Below are positions 30,831-38,924 of a DNA stretch of 56,683 nt, in pieces. The translations under genes were made by a program, and so were the position numbers. Every line of letters starts with the position of its first letter. The first letter of the stretch is position 1. The stretch is taken from positions 1-56,683 of IMG/VR virus record IMGVR_UViG_3300042922_001010; one strand, given 5' to 3'. The notes under the pieces were generated by a model that ran no database searches, was not told the DNA's origin, and worked only from the letters and a program-made list of their open reading frames with translations. This DNA comes from a virus.

Positions 30831-31322
30831 TCACGGCTCCCTTCCTTCCAGCAACGCCTCGAGTTCGGCGATGCGTGCTTCGGCCGCGGCGACCTTGTCG
30901 GCCGGGGTGAGTCCGTCGACACGCTGCATGGTGAACACGAACTGGGGCTCCGAGCCGCCGTCCACGGCGAGCTTCGTCTCGACGTAGTTGATGCCGCCCA
31001 CCGCGTCGAACCACTGCAGCGCGATCTCCGAGATGAGCAGCACCGTGTACTGGGTGTCCTCGACGGTGAGCTTCGCTTTCCCGTCGCGCAGTTCCAGATA
31101 CCGGAGCCGCAACTGATCGTTGGAGGCCGACGGCAGCGCGCCGCGTCCACGCTTCCGCGGCCCCCAGCCCTCGCGAGGCGCGAGGATGGTGAACTGGTCG
31201 CCGTTCGGCTGCATGAGCGTGTTCCCCGTGCCGTAGATTCGCTCCACGGCCTCCCGGATCGTGTCCATGGCGTCCAGGGGCAGCGGCAGTTTGAACGCGG
31301 CGACGCCGTCGGTCCGATTCAT
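30831..31322 (-). CDS. Hypothetical protein with C-terminal coiled coil
   Basis: This 163-aa protein starts MNRTDGVAAFKLPLPLDAMD. The middle is beta-rich (QFTILAPREGWGPRKRGRGA) and the end is a short coiled coil (ADKVAAAEARIAELEALLEG). No recognised domain. It lies directly upstream of the replication initiator and downstream of the RNA repair genes. Confidence 0.6.
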   Translation of the reverse strand: MNRTDGVAAFKLPLPLDAMDTIREAVERIYGTGNTLMQPNGDQFTILAPREGWGPRKRGRGALPSASNDQLRLRYLELRDGKAKLTVEDTQYTVLLISEIALQWFDAVGGINYVETKLAVDGGSEPQFVFTMQRVDGLTPADKVAAAEARIAELEALLEGREP

Positions 31323-31594
31323 CGCATGGAGCCTTTCGCGGTCAGAGCGTCGAAGATGGGCGTTCCTTCTTCCGGCACCACCGATTTCGTCATCAGGACA
31401 CCCTCCGAGCCCGGTTCGTAGGACAGCGTGAGCGTCCGCGTCGGCGGCATGACGTAGTCGGAGAACCACGTCTGAATCGCTTCCTGAACCTCGTAATCGA
31501 CGTGATCGGGGATCTCGATCACGAGACGGCATAGGGCGCCGTCGCTGCCGCGGTAGTAACCCGTCAGCGGGGCAACCTGCACTCCGTCCTTCAC
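31319..31594 (-). CDS. Hypothetical protein (91 aa)
   Basis: The GTG start overlaps the RNA ligase stop. The protein contains LVIEIPDHVDYEVQEAIQTW and TLTLSYEPGSEGV and looks like a compact alpha/beta domain. No family recognised. Its coupling to the RNA ligase may be meaningful or merely operon packing. Confidence 0.55.
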   Translation of the reverse strand: MKDGVQVAPLTGYYRGSDGALCRLVIEIPDHVDYEVQEAIQTWFSDYVMPPTRTLTLSYEPGSEGVLMTKSVVPEEGTPIFDALTAKGSMR

Positions 31595-32916
31595 GCCGCG
31601 ATGCTCTCGGCGGACTCGAGGTCGACCTCGCCGGCGTCGAGCTGCGCGGTCTCGTAAAGGAAGTGGCTCGCGTTCTTGTGCTTGAACAGCAGCGGCACGC
31701 GGCCGCCGCGGTCGACGCGGATCGCGATGCCCTCGTCGGCGCCCGTGCCGTCCTTGCTCAGCGGCAGCGGGACGTCGACATAGGCGCGGATCCCGAGTTC
31801 GGCTCCTGCCATGAACGACCGCGCGAAGTCCACCTCGTCGAACGCCGGGAGGTAGAAGTCGTGCTTGGGGCCTCGCCAGAGCTCGGCGACGTGCTGGAAT
31901 CCGTGCTCGTTCGCGAACGTCCGCACCTGATCCCACGACAGGTCGTAGAGGTCGCCGGTCTCGGTGATGAACGAGACCCGGTAGAGGAACAGCGCTCGCT
32001 CGCCTCGCGGCAGGTGGTACGTGTGGCCGGGCTGGATCTGCGCGCCGTCCTTCGTCCAGCCGACGACCTCGCCGTAGACGATCACGTTCGCGGGGATGCG
32101 GTCCTGCACCTCGCGGCCGATCTCGGACCACAGGTCGGTGCCGTAGTAGTGCGCCTGGTCCGGGTTGTTGACGTCCTTGATGACCTGACGGGAGCCGAAC
32201 ACGACGTCGAGCTCGTGCTCGGCCACCTTCACGCCGAGGCGCCGCGCGAGGCGCTCGAGCCACGTCAGCTTCCGGCGGACTGGGACGCGGCCGGCGCGGA
32301 ACGACGTGCCGTGGAGCTTCTGCGTGACGATGAGGGTGTCGTTCTCGGCGATGAGGTGCTCGTTGCGGAGGTACTGGTCCGTCTCGATGTGCACGGGGAA
32401 CATGGCCGCGTCCACGCGCTTGAACGCCTTCTTGACGTTCGCCTTCTCGCGCGACGTCGTCGCGACCGGCTCCTTGACCCGGTACTTCCGGGACACCTCG
32501 TCGCCGTTGATGTGGTCGAACGCGAGACCCTCGGTGAATACCGAGTCCGGCACGCCGAACGCGTCCGCGACGACCGCCACGGGCAGCACGAGACCGTTCG
32601 AGATGGTGCCGCGCAGCTTGAGCGCGCGCACCCGGCGGTTGTCCTCGAGGTAGCCCTTCTGGGTGCTGTCGCGGTTCAGGAACTCGTGGCGGTAGAGGTT
32701 CGCGTGCCGGGCGAGGTCGTCGCTGATCTGCGACTCCGCCGGGAAGAACACGGCGAGGTCGTCCTCGCGGATGTCGCCGTCCTTCTGGGTGATGACGGTG
32801 TAGCCGAAGATGCCGAGACCGACCAGGCGGTCAGCGTTCGGCAGCGCGTACGGTGCGGGCACGCGCACCACCTGGGCGGCGTAGTTGGGGGTGTCGATGA
32901 TCTCGAACTTGGTCAT
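31591..32916 (-). CDS. RNA ligase (nucleotidyltransferase, Rnl-type)
   Basis: This 441-aa protein is an ATP-type RNA ligase. The adenylated lysine is probably Lys200 in TQKLHGTSF (motif I, KxxG). Motif IIIa is VIVYGEVVG (278-286), motif IV EGIAIRV (395-401) and motif V LLFKHKN (409-415). The N-terminal 140 residues look like an added OB-type domain, as in DraRnl-like (Rnl5) ligases. It seals RNA ends and sits 12 bp downstream of the end-healing kinase-phosphatase. Confidence 0.9.
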   Translation of the reverse strand: MTKFEIIDTPNYAAQVVRVPAPYALPNADRLVGLGIFGYTVITQKDGDIREDDLAVFFPAESQISDDLARHANLYRHEFLNRDSTQKGYLEDNRRVRALKLRGTISNGLVLPVAVVADAFGVPDSVFTEGLAFDHINGDEVSRKYRVKEPVATTSREKANVKKAFKRVDAAMFPVHIETDQYLRNEHLIAENDTLIVTQKLHGTSFRAGRVPVRRKLTWLERLARRLGVKVAEHELDVVFGSRQVIKDVNNPDQAHYYGTDLWSEIGREVQDRIPANVIVYGEVVGWTKDGAQIQPGHTYHLPRGERALFLYRVSFITETGDLYDLSWDQVRTFANEHGFQHVAELWRGPKHDFYLPAFDEVDFARSFMAGAELGIRAYVDVPLPLSKDGTGADEGIAIRVDRGGRVPLLFKHKNASHFLYETAQLDAGEVDLESAESIAA

Positions 32917-32928
32917 GGTTTCCTTTCC

Positions 32929-33819
32929 TCAGAACTCGTTGGCCGGGTCGCCGACCTGGAACGTCTTGACGCCCTTCATGCGCCATGCGCGGCACACGGA
33001 CGGGCGATCGTCGATCACACCGAGGACGTTGAAGCGGTCCCGGATGTGACGGTCGAACAGTTCGGGCTTGATGACGTCGTCGCGGCGTCCGTCGCCGTCG
33101 GCGCGCATGTGCAGCGCGTCGTAGGAGACGAAGTTCGCGTCGAGCCACTTGACGGTCTCGGCGCGCGCGGTCTCGTCACGCCCGGACAGGAGCACGATGT
33201 GGTGCGACTGGTGCAGCGCGTTCACGACGTCGCGGACCGCGACATCGACGTCGTCCTCCCCCACCCGCGTCATGTCGTAGTACGACCGGCCACCGTTGTT
33301 GTGCGCGAGCGTCCCGTCGATATCGACGATGAACGCACTGTCGAGCTGCCAGTCCTGCTCGTACTTCCACGGCTCGGACGGCGTCGCAGCGGGCAGTGCC
33401 GGGATGTCGCCGTTCACGGTGAAGCGGCGGAACATGCGGCGGATGGCTTCCGCGGGGATCGGGTGCTCCCGACGCGCGTTCCGCTCGAGCGCCTCCCGGA
33501 TCGTGACCGGGAAGTCGACGGTCTCGACGGGGAACCCGAGGTGCAGCCACGCCCGCACGAACCGCGGGTTGAGGTTCGTCGCGTCGATCACCACGTCCTT
33601 GCCAGCGGCGAGGGAGGTGATGGCGATGGATTTCTCGATGGCGCTCACATGCTGTTCCTGCGCGGGCGACAGCAGCTTGTCGGGGGTGGCGTAGAGCATC
33701 CCGCGGAGGTCGTCACGGCTGATGCGGACGCGGCTCTCGGGGGCCTCCTGGACCCACTTCTTCGCGTAGGTGCTCTTGCCGGAGCCGGGGATGCCCCGGG
33801 TGAGGTAGAGGGTGGTCAT
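32929..33819 (-). CDS. Polynucleotide 5'-kinase / 3'-phosphatase (T4 Pnkp-like)
   Basis: This 296-aa protein has an N-terminal P-loop kinase (GIPGSGKS at 9-16, ISRDDLR, VVIDATNLN) and a C-terminal HAD-type phosphatase (FIVDIDGTLAHN with the DxDGT motif, then LLSGRDE and VIDDRPS). This is the domain order of T4 Pnkp, which heals 2',3'-cyclic phosphate and 5'-OH RNA ends. With the adjacent RNA ligase it forms a complete repair pair, classically used against anticodon nucleases. Confidence 0.93.
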   Translation of the reverse strand: MTTLYLTRGIPGSGKSTYAKKWVQEAPESRVRISRDDLRGMLYATPDKLLSPAQEQHVSAIEKSIAITSLAAGKDVVIDATNLNPRFVRAWLHLGFPVETVDFPVTIREALERNARREHPIPAEAIRRMFRRFTVNGDIPALPAATPSEPWKYEQDWQLDSAFIVDIDGTLAHNNGGRSYYDMTRVGEDDVDVAVRDVVNALHQSHHIVLLSGRDETARAETVKWLDANFVSYDALHMRADGDGRRDDVIKPELFDRHIRDRFNVLGVIDDRPSVCRAWRMKGVKTFQVGDPANEF

Positions 33820-33826
33820 GGCGCTC

Positions 33827-34033
33827 CTATCGGTACGCGCCGGACCTCGCCTCGGCGCGATGGATTCTGTGCGGCTCGGTCGTCTTCGAGCAGCACCGGT
33901 CCGTGTCGAGCGCGAGGGCTCGTTGGCCGCAGACGACGCATTGTGGGTAGTCGCGGTGAAGCTGGTCGATGCGAGCGAGTGCCGCCACCTTCGCGGCGAT
34001 GGCGGCGGCACTCGGGACGTAGGCGTCAGCCAC
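33827..34033 (-). CDS. Small zinc-binding protein (68 aa)
   Basis: A GTG start gives MADAYVPSAAAIAAKVAALA, then HRDYPQCVVCGQRALALDTD and RCCSKTTEPHRIHR. The Cys/His set (CVVC, CC, H) suggests one zinc site. It is immediately upstream of the kinase-phosphatase (7 bp). Function unknown. Confidence 0.65.
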   Translation of the reverse strand: MADAYVPSAAAIAAKVAALARIDQLHRDYPQCVVCGQRALALDTDRCCSKTTEPHRIHRAEARSGAYR

Positions 34034-34042
34034 GCGGCCGCA

Positions 34043-34423
34043 TCACGCCGCGGCGTCGCCGTCGCCGTCGGTAAGACGCTTCCCGATGTCGTCGACCGCG
34101 TCCTCGTTCGTGACGGCCTCTTTGACCGCAATCCGCCTGCACGCCGCGCAGTGCGTGGAGTCGATCTCCGCCGGCACCGCCTCGGGGAAGAAGAAGTGGT
34201 GCAGGTAGCTTGCGCGCGTCTGCACAGCATTCAGCCGGTCGGCCTCCGCGGCGACTTCCTCCCACGTGCCGTACATCGGAGTGAATCCAGGCGGCACCTC
34301 GGGAAGCCCGGCGTCGGCGTCACGGTCGCGGGTGTAGACGCCCGTGACCTTGTTGTAGCTGTACGCCTCGGTGCGGTGCCGGAGCTCGAACTTGAGGGGG
34401 GTGATGGGCTCTGCGACGGTCAT
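34043..34423 (-). CDS. Hypothetical protein (126 aa)
   Basis: It starts MTVAEPITPLKFELRHRTEA and contains PPGFTPMYGTWEEVAAEADR and one Cys pair (HCAACRRIAVKEA), with an acidic tail. No recognised domain. It overlaps the upstream gene by 4 bp. The CxxC could be half of a zinc site or a redox pair. Confidence 0.6.
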   Translation of the reverse strand: MTVAEPITPLKFELRHRTEAYSYNKVTGVYTRDRDADAGLPEVPPGFTPMYGTWEEVAAEADRLNAVQTRASYLHHFFFPEAVPAEIDSTHCAACRRIAVKEAVTNEDAVDDIGKRLTDGDGDAAA

Positions 34424-35064
34424 GCTGCGATCTCCTTCGGTGCCGCGGCGGCCGCCGCGCGCTCGTTGTACTTCTCGACGGTCCAGACGATGGCGAGCAG
34501 CGCGAGGATGAAGTGCCAGTCGTACGTCTTACTGCTCCACTCCCACGTGTCGGAGAACCGGTGGGTGAATCCGTCGTCCCCGGTGAACTCGAACTCGTCG
34601 AGCACTCGGCGGTAGTCAGACTCGGTCTCGAAGTAGACGCTGCGCCAGGCATCCTCGAGGCCGCTCGTGGCGGCCGCTACCTGCGCTTGGTCGAGATCCC
34701 ACTCGCTGAGCGTTTCGCGCCCGTGCTCGAGCAACACGTCAGCGTCGAACACCTTCGCCGCGTCGCGAAGCTGCGACGGCATCTTCTCCCACCAGTAGTC
34801 CGCGTCAATGCGGTAGGGCTCGGGGCTCGGGTGGAAGAACGAGAGCATGTCGTCGGTGCGGGAGAACGTCCATCCGTTCCCGACGTCGCCCACGATGGTC
34901 AGGTAGCCGGGCCAGGTGATGATGTCCCAGGACCACATGCGCGTCCCGGGCGCCTGCGCGCGGAGGTGGCGGTAGAGGCCGTCCTCGCGGATGACCGTGA
35001 GTTCGTGCTTCGTGGTCTCACCGTCGAACTGGCGGCGCTGTTCGGTCCAGGGGAACTTCGGCAT
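34420..35064 (-). CDS. Conserved-type hypothetical protein (214 aa)
   Basis: It starts MPKFPWTEQRRQFDGETTKH and is rich in Trp and Tyr (MWSWDIITWPGYLTIVGDVG). A C-terminal hydrophobic helix (DWHFILALLAIVWTVEKYNE) may touch the membrane. Proteins with this look recur in actinophage early regions without assigned function. The ATG at 35064 follows the HNH gene. Confidence 0.65.
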   Translation of the reverse strand: MPKFPWTEQRRQFDGETTKHELTVIREDGLYRHLRAQAPGTRMWSWDIITWPGYLTIVGDVGNGWTFSRTDDMLSFFHPSPEPYRIDADYWWEKMPSQLRDAAKVFDADVLLEHGRETLSEWDLDQAQVAAATSGLEDAWRSVYFETESDYRRVLDEFEFTGDDGFTHRFSDTWEWSSKTYDWHFILALLAIVWTVEKYNERAAAAAAPKEIAA

Positions 35065-35075
35065 GGTGTCGTCTT

Positions 35076-35462
35076 TCAGTCGTCGGGCGGCGGCTCGTGC
35101 GAGTACGTGCCCTTGTTCGTGAGGTAGATGGGGCCGTGCTGGAAGTGCACGACGGGTATGTCGGCCGGTAGGCGGATGCCATGGCGGACGATGATGCCGT
35201 CGCGCTCGGCGTCCTTCCGGTGCGTCTCGGCCTCTCCGTGACAGCCGGTGACGCCGGATCCGCAGAGCAGGATGATGTTGGCGGCGAGGTTGATCCACCA
35301 CGCCTTCGATCCGCCGCTCCCGCGCGGCGTCCGGTGATGGGCTGACCACCCCATGCCGCGGTTCTCGAACACGAGACGGCGGCCGCACTTGAAGCAGCGG
35401 CCGCCGTCTCGGTCCCAGACCGCGAACAGGGTGTCGCGGGAGATGCCTGTCGCCCTACCCAC
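35076..35462 (-). CDS. HNH endonuclease
   Basis: This 128-aa protein has the Cys4-type HNH fold: RCFKCGRRLVF, then WSAHHRTPRGSGG (HH), NLAANIILLCGSGVTGCHGE (the N and second Cys pair) and a final H. It lies beside the RecE/Erf-like genes, whereas the other HNH protein lies beside tRNAs. It overlaps the upstream gene by 8 bp. Confidence 0.85.
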   Translation of the reverse strand: MGRATGISRDTLFAVWDRDGGRCFKCGRRLVFENRGMGWSAHHRTPRGSGGSKAWWINLAANIILLCGSGVTGCHGEAETHRKDAERDGIIVRHGIRLPADIPVVHFQHGPIYLTNKGTYSHEPPPDD

Positions 35463-35877
35463 TCGCCTCGGCGCGCTGGTGACGCGAGTCGATGCCGATG
35501 AACCGCAGCGCGCGGCCGAGGGCGACCGACTCGGCGGTCTCCATGGCGCGCGACGCGTACGGCTCCTCGCCGACGCCCTGCGTGCGCTCGGCGTGTGCGA
35601 CCGCGTCGGGTCGACCGGTGACGTCGCTGCGGTCGAGCCACACCCGCGCGACGAACGCGTAGCTGCGGACGCCCAAGCCGTCCTGCCACCACTCGTAGGT
35701 CGTCTCGTACGCCGCCTGGGGGTAGGCGGCGTAGAGGCTCGTCACCTTGTCGTCGACAGTGCCGACGTCGTCCGGATCCACCTCGCTCGTGCTCCGCGCG
35801 GCGCGCTTGCGAGGTGCCAGGCGACTCGCGCTCATGTCGGTCGGAATCTCGATCTCGTCGAGTGCCTCCGCGGTCAC
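35455..35877 (-). CDS. Erf/RecT-like single-strand annealing protein (probable)
   Basis: This 140-aa protein starts at a GTG overlapping the exonuclease stop. The C-terminal half contains ETAESVALGRALRFIGIDS, like the T-A/S-x-x-GRAL-x-x-x-G signature of Erf/Sak annealing proteins, and EWWQDGLGVRSYAFVARVWL in the core. It is shorter than usual (about 200 aa). Pairing with the RecE-like nuclease supports a homologous recombination role; the family call is tentative. Confidence 0.6.
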   Translation of the reverse strand: MTAEALDEIEIPTDMSASRLAPRKRAARSTSEVDPDDVGTVDDKVTSLYAAYPQAAYETTYEWWQDGLGVRSYAFVARVWLDRSDVTGRPDAVAHAERTQGVGEEPYASRAMETAESVALGRALRFIGIDSRHQRAEASG

Positions 35878-36770
35878 GCGGCCTCCCCGTCGTCGTACTG
35901 ATCCTGGAAGTCGTAGATCGACCACATGGGCGCCTTGAGCACGCCCACGGCGCCTCCGCTGCGCGTCGAGTAGCCGGGCCACTGACCGGACTCCATCGAC
36001 TGGGCGTAGCGCTCACGGGCGCGCTGCGCCTTCTCGCGGCCCATCCGCTGTTCGTCCTCTCCCAGCACGTGCACGCCGGAGAGGTACGGCGCGTTGGACT
36101 CGACGACGATGAACACGAACGGCCGACGCTCGCCGGTGATGAGCTCGTAGATGTAGTCGTAGTGGCCGAACTGGACGTCGTAGCCCAGCCGGAACACGAC
36201 CTGCTCGAACCCGGACTCCGATGCCTCGCCGGCGGACGTCTTGAGGTCGCCGTGGCGCGGCCCCTCCGAGTCGAGTCGGCCGCGGAGCGAGACGCCCGTG
36301 ACAGGGCACACGGCGAACATGGACACCTCCGGGCGTCCGGCCTCGAAGATCGCGCGGGCGACTCGGTTGGACAGCACGGACTCGGCCATGATGTTCACGA
36401 CGCGGCCCGTGACGCGCTTGACGGGGATGAGTCCCCGCTCGCGCATCGCCTGCTCGAACGCCTTCGCGGCCTTCGTGCTGATGGCTCCGTTCGCGGCGAG
36501 CACGTTGTCCATCTCCTTGCCCTCGAACTCGAACCGTTCGGGTCCGTTGCCGTCGGGGTAGATGGCGATGTCCGCGCCGACTCCCAGCACCTTCGAGTGC
36601 ACCGCGGAGCCGAGGTCGAACTCCGGCTTCGGCTTCTCGGGCTGCGAGATGTAGTGCTGGAAGTGGGCGGGCGACTTGAGGATCTTCTTCGCGCCGGTAG
36701 ACGAAAGCCCGGGGAGCCGGTGGTAGCGCTCCTCGGGCAAGTCGTACTCGAGCCGGTTGGGTTCAGTCAT
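35874..36770 (-). CDS. RecE/Cas4-like PD-(D/E)xK exonuclease
   Basis: This 298-aa protein matches the RecE-type family. The start YHRLPGLSSTGAKKILKSPA is typical (the SSTxxK start of phage exonucleases), then LGSAVHSKVLG (His of the active site) and the catalytic SLRGRLDSEG followed by HGDLKTSAG (D-(x)n-D-x-K). It should resect dsDNA 5'-3' to give ssDNA for the downstream annealing protein. Confidence 0.85.
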   Translation of the reverse strand: MTEPNRLEYDLPEERYHRLPGLSSTGAKKILKSPAHFQHYISQPEKPKPEFDLGSAVHSKVLGVGADIAIYPDGNGPERFEFEGKEMDNVLAANGAISTKAAKAFEQAMRERGLIPVKRVTGRVVNIMAESVLSNRVARAIFEAGRPEVSMFAVCPVTGVSLRGRLDSEGPRHGDLKTSAGEASESGFEQVVFRLGYDVQFGHYDYIYELITGERRPFVFIVVESNAPYLSGVHVLGEDEQRMGREKAQRARERYAQSMESGQWPGYSTRSGGAVGVLKAPMWSIYDFQDQYDDGEAA

Positions 36771-36966
36771 GTGCCTCCTCGGGCTGCCGAGGCCAGAGAC
36801 GCTCGGTCGCAGTGATGGCCGCCGCGGTCACGGCGATGGGGTTGCTGGATCCGTCGTGGACCGGGTGGAACACGTGTCCGTGCAGCGGTGAGCGGTCCAC
36901 GCGGCAGACGAGAGTCGCCGCGCCGATGGTGACCGCCCAGAACTGCCCCGGCTGCGGCTCAACCAA
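36763..36966 (-). CDS. Hypothetical 67-aa protein
   Basis: A TTG start (36966) overlaps the upstream frame's end. The product begins MVEPQPGQFWAVTIGAATLV and is beta-rich, as in small Tudor-like or SH3-like folds. It overlaps the exonuclease start by 8 bp. No assigned function. Confidence 0.55.
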   Translation of the reverse strand: MVEPQPGQFWAVTIGAATLVCRVDRSPLHGHVFHPVHDGSSNPIAVTAAAITATERLWPRQPEEAHD

Positions 36967-37138
36967 ACGCCGCCTTCACGGCGATGACGGCGAGCGCGAT
37001 GAGGCCGATGACGATGGCGCTCGAGGCGACCGCCGCGCCGAGGACGAGCATCCCGGCGAGGATCTTCCCGAGGGCCTGGCCGACGCGCCACGGGCGGGGC
37101 TGCTTCGCGGCGAGCTTGCTGACGTTGGTCTGGGTCAT
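36959..37138 (-). CDS. Small membrane protein (59 aa)
   Basis: It starts MTQTNVSKLAAKQPRPWRVG, with a basic N-terminus and one or two hydrophobic segments (about 22-57, ending VIGLIALAVIAVKAAFG). It is a typical phage transmembrane micro-protein. The ATG overlaps the previous stop. Confidence 0.65.
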   Translation of the reverse strand: MTQTNVSKLAAKQPRPWRVGQALGKILAGMLVLGAAVASSAIVIGLIALAVIAVKAAFG

Positions 37139-37506
37139 ACGTTCTCCTTCGGTGTGGCGTTGGCGATCTCGAGCAGCACGTCGGCGTGGCACGGCTGGTC
37201 GAGCGGGCAGAAACACATGAGGTTCTTGCCCGCCAGTTCGGCTATGCGTCGGGTTCCGAAATCCTCGTGTCCGGGTCCGCGATGGCTCAGCCATTCGCGA
37301 AAGAGCTCGACGGCGTGAGCTCGGTCGCGCACTCGCTCCGAGCGGTCCGCCTCGAAACGACCCGGGGAAGGGCCGATGACGTCCCTCGGGGTGAACCACT
37401 CCCCGATACGGAACGGGTTACCGTACCGGCCGGGGCGAGCAACGCTGACCGTGTTCTCGGGTTTCCGCCACCCGGGCGAACGACGCTGTTGAATTCGCTC
37501 GGGCAT
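37135..37506 (-). CDS. DUF4326 family protein
   Basis: This 123-aa protein shows the full DUF4326 pattern: RRSPGWRKPENTVSVARPGR, then YGNPF, AVELFREWL and GKNLMCFCPLDQPCHADVLL (C-x-C-x(4)-CHxD). The family is frequent in actinobacteria and their phages; its role is unknown, though the Cys/His set suggests zinc. It overlaps genes on both sides. Confidence 0.85.
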   Translation of the reverse strand: MPERIQQRRSPGWRKPENTVSVARPGRYGNPFRIGEWFTPRDVIGPSPGRFEADRSERVRDRAHAVELFREWLSHRGPGHEDFGTRRIAELAGKNLMCFCPLDQPCHADVLLEIANATPKENV

Positions 37507-37805
37507 CAGGGCGCCGGGTACCAGAGGATGCGGGCGTCGCCGCTGACGGTGATGTCGAGTCCGTGCGGGAAGCTGAGGGTCAGCGTCTTGTGCACGCGGT
37601 CCACCGCGACGTTGTCGACGAACCCGGTGCCCGGGATCGTGACGGATACTCGCCCCTCCGGGGCGTCCTGCTGGACGAGGAAGATGAAGTCGGCGTGCTC
37701 CGGCGGCCGGTCCGATGCGACGAGTTCGGCTACGGACTGCCGACGGAACGGCGGCGCGTCGTCTGTCCGTGAGCCGGGGAATTCGATGACGTTGGTGAGA
37801 GTCAC
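37506..37805 (-). CDS. Hypothetical protein (99 aa)
   Basis: The GTG start at 37805 overlaps the previous stop (an ATG 15 bases upstream is the alternative). The product begins VTLTNVIEFPGSRTDDAPPF and contains RVSVTIPGTGFVDNVAVDRV and LTLSFPHGLDITVSGDARIL, a likely small beta sandwich. No known family. Confidence 0.55.
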   Translation of the reverse strand: MTLTNVIEFPGSRTDDAPPFRRQSVAELVASDRPPEHADFIFLVQQDAPEGRVSVTIPGTGFVDNVAVDRVHKTLTLSFPHGLDITVSGDARILWYPAP

Positions 37806-38137
37806 GGGCTGAGGGTCCATTTCTGTGAGGCGTTGCCGAGCGCGGAGAGACCCTCGCCGACTGCTTTGACGTTGCCGTCGGCGACAAGTTCGCTTCGGGC
37901 GGTTCTGAGGCGAGATCCGGAGCAGGGCTTCTGCCCCTTCGCGCGGCGCGAGCGGCGGTGCTTGTCGGCGATCTCGTCGTCGGTGAGGCCCTCGGGGTGG
38001 AGGGAGAGCCACGACAGCACCTCATGGTGCGCGTCGCCGCGGCGGTTGGTCATGTCCGCTGCCCGGTGGGAAGTGAGCGGGTCCGAGCGACGGGCGCGGG
38101 GCCGGTCGTCGGGGAAGATCATGGGGACGATGGTCAT
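37802..38137 (-). CDS. Winged-helix DNA-binding protein (probable)
   Basis: This 111-aa protein starts MTIVPMIFPDDRPRARRSDP. A winged-HTH-like segment runs from about 35 to 95: HEVLSWLSLHPEGLTDDEIA, SGSRLRTARSELVADG, then GNVKAVGEG. It resembles small regulators or the resolvase-associated HTH proteins of actinophages. It probably binds DNA. Function unknown. Confidence 0.65.
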   Translation of the reverse strand: MTIVPMIFPDDRPRARRSDPLTSHRAADMTNRRGDAHHEVLSWLSLHPEGLTDDEIADKHRRSRRAKGQKPCSGSRLRTARSELVADGNVKAVGEGLSALGNASQKWTLSP

Positions 38138-38138
38138 G

Positions 38139-38525
38139 TCAGCGCGTCAGCAGACAGTCCCGGTTCACGTCGCGGCCGGAGCCGACGTGTCCAGTCACTC
38201 GCGCGCGTTCCCACGCCTCGCGCGTCGCGAACAGCATGGTCAGCACGTCCGGGTACCCCGAAGGGTCGAGTCGGATCGCGAGCGTGAGGCGTCCCGCCGA
38301 AAGGTTGACCGCCTGGTGCCGCGTGGAGAACGTGATGCGCTCCGGGCGCGCGATGGCCTGGAAGACCTCGTCCTCCGTAATCCCCATCTCGACGCGTCGG
38401 GATGCTGCGTGAGCGGTGAAACCGATGTGGGGACGCTCCCCGGCTTCGTACGCGCGCTTGAACTCCTGGATGCTGTCGAACGGTCGCGGCTTCCAGTGCT
38501 TCCGGGGCGTGGCAGAACCAGTCAT
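38139..38525 (-). CDS. DUF4258-like protein
   Basis: This 128-aa protein contains PHIGFTAHAASRRVEMGITE, then EDEVFQAIARPERI, matching the opening pattern of DUF4258 and related small folds (H-x-x-x-R-x-x-x-x-I-x-x-x-x-V). A beta-rich half follows. Some relatives are toxin-like proteins, but no active site can be shown here. It overlaps the next gene by 4 bp. Confidence 0.55.
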   Translation of the reverse strand: MTGSATPRKHWKPRPFDSIQEFKRAYEAGERPHIGFTAHAASRRVEMGITEDEVFQAIARPERITFSTRHQAVNLSAGRLTLAIRLDPSGYPDVLTMLFATREAWERARVTGHVGSGRDVNRDCLLTR

Positions 38526-38611
38526 GGATTCCTCGGGCGGGTAGGGCCACCAGCGACGAACGCGGCGGCGATGACGAGTAGAGCGGCGGCGATCCAGTCC
38601 CCGGCGCTCAT
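38522..38611 (-). CDS. Single-helix membrane micro-protein (29 aa)
   Basis: The product MSAGDWIAAALLVIAAAFVA ends with a short GGPTRPRNP tail: one transmembrane helix and a basic tail. The ATG overlaps the previous stop and its own stop overlaps the next start. A real but very small membrane protein is likely. Confidence 0.5.
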   Translation of the reverse strand: MSAGDWIAAALLVIAAAFVAGGPTRPRNP

Positions 38612-38748
38612 CGGGGACCGCCGCGCTTCGCTTTCCCGCGGCGGGCGACGGCCGCGCGATGAAGCGCGGAGCGCCGGGCGACCTCGAGCGCTTCCTCGCG
38701 CTGACGACGGGCGCGAAGGCGCATCATCTGGAACGGATTCAGGAACAT
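38608..38748 (-). CDS. Small basic protein (46 aa)
   Basis: It starts MFLNPFQMMRLRARRQREEA and is strongly basic (ending RRGKAKRGGPR), so it may bind nucleic acid. The ATG follows GAGAGGA and lies directly after a strong hairpin. It overlaps the membrane micro-protein by 4 bp. Confidence 0.55.
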   Translation of the reverse strand: MFLNPFQMMRLRARRQREEALEVARRSALHRAAVARRGKAKRGGPR

Positions 38749-38774
38749 GCGACCGGTCCTCTCGGGTACGAGAA

Positions 38775-38803
38775 CGGGAGCCGACATTTGATGTCGGCTC
38801 CCG
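38775..38803 (-). terminator. Strong hairpin between early sub-operons
   Basis: CGGGAGCCGACAT and ATGTCGGCTCCCG form a perfect 13-bp stem with a 3-base loop. Neither side has a long U tract. It separates the membrane/lipoprotein gene group from the rest of the early operon and could be a terminator or an RNA-processing/stability element. Confidence 0.7.
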
Positions 38804-38876
38804 CGAGAAAGAGATGAGGCGGCGCGCGTAGTAGTTGGGGTTTGCCCAGCCCAACACGCTTCTGCGCGCCGCTCGC

Positions 38877-38917
38877 GCGTGGGACGGGAGTCGAACCCGC
38901 CCTGCGACCATCCACGC
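38877..38917 (-). ncRNA. tRNA-like minihelix C
   Basis: The 41-nt minus-strand element has GCGTGG pairing with CCACGC (acceptor-like) and a 6-bp T arm GGCGGG/CCCGTC with the canonical loop TTCGACT. Only about 9 nt replace the D and anticodon arms. It is the third member of a family with elements at 40123 and 40676. Confidence 0.6.
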
Positions 38918-38924
38918 TGTGCGG

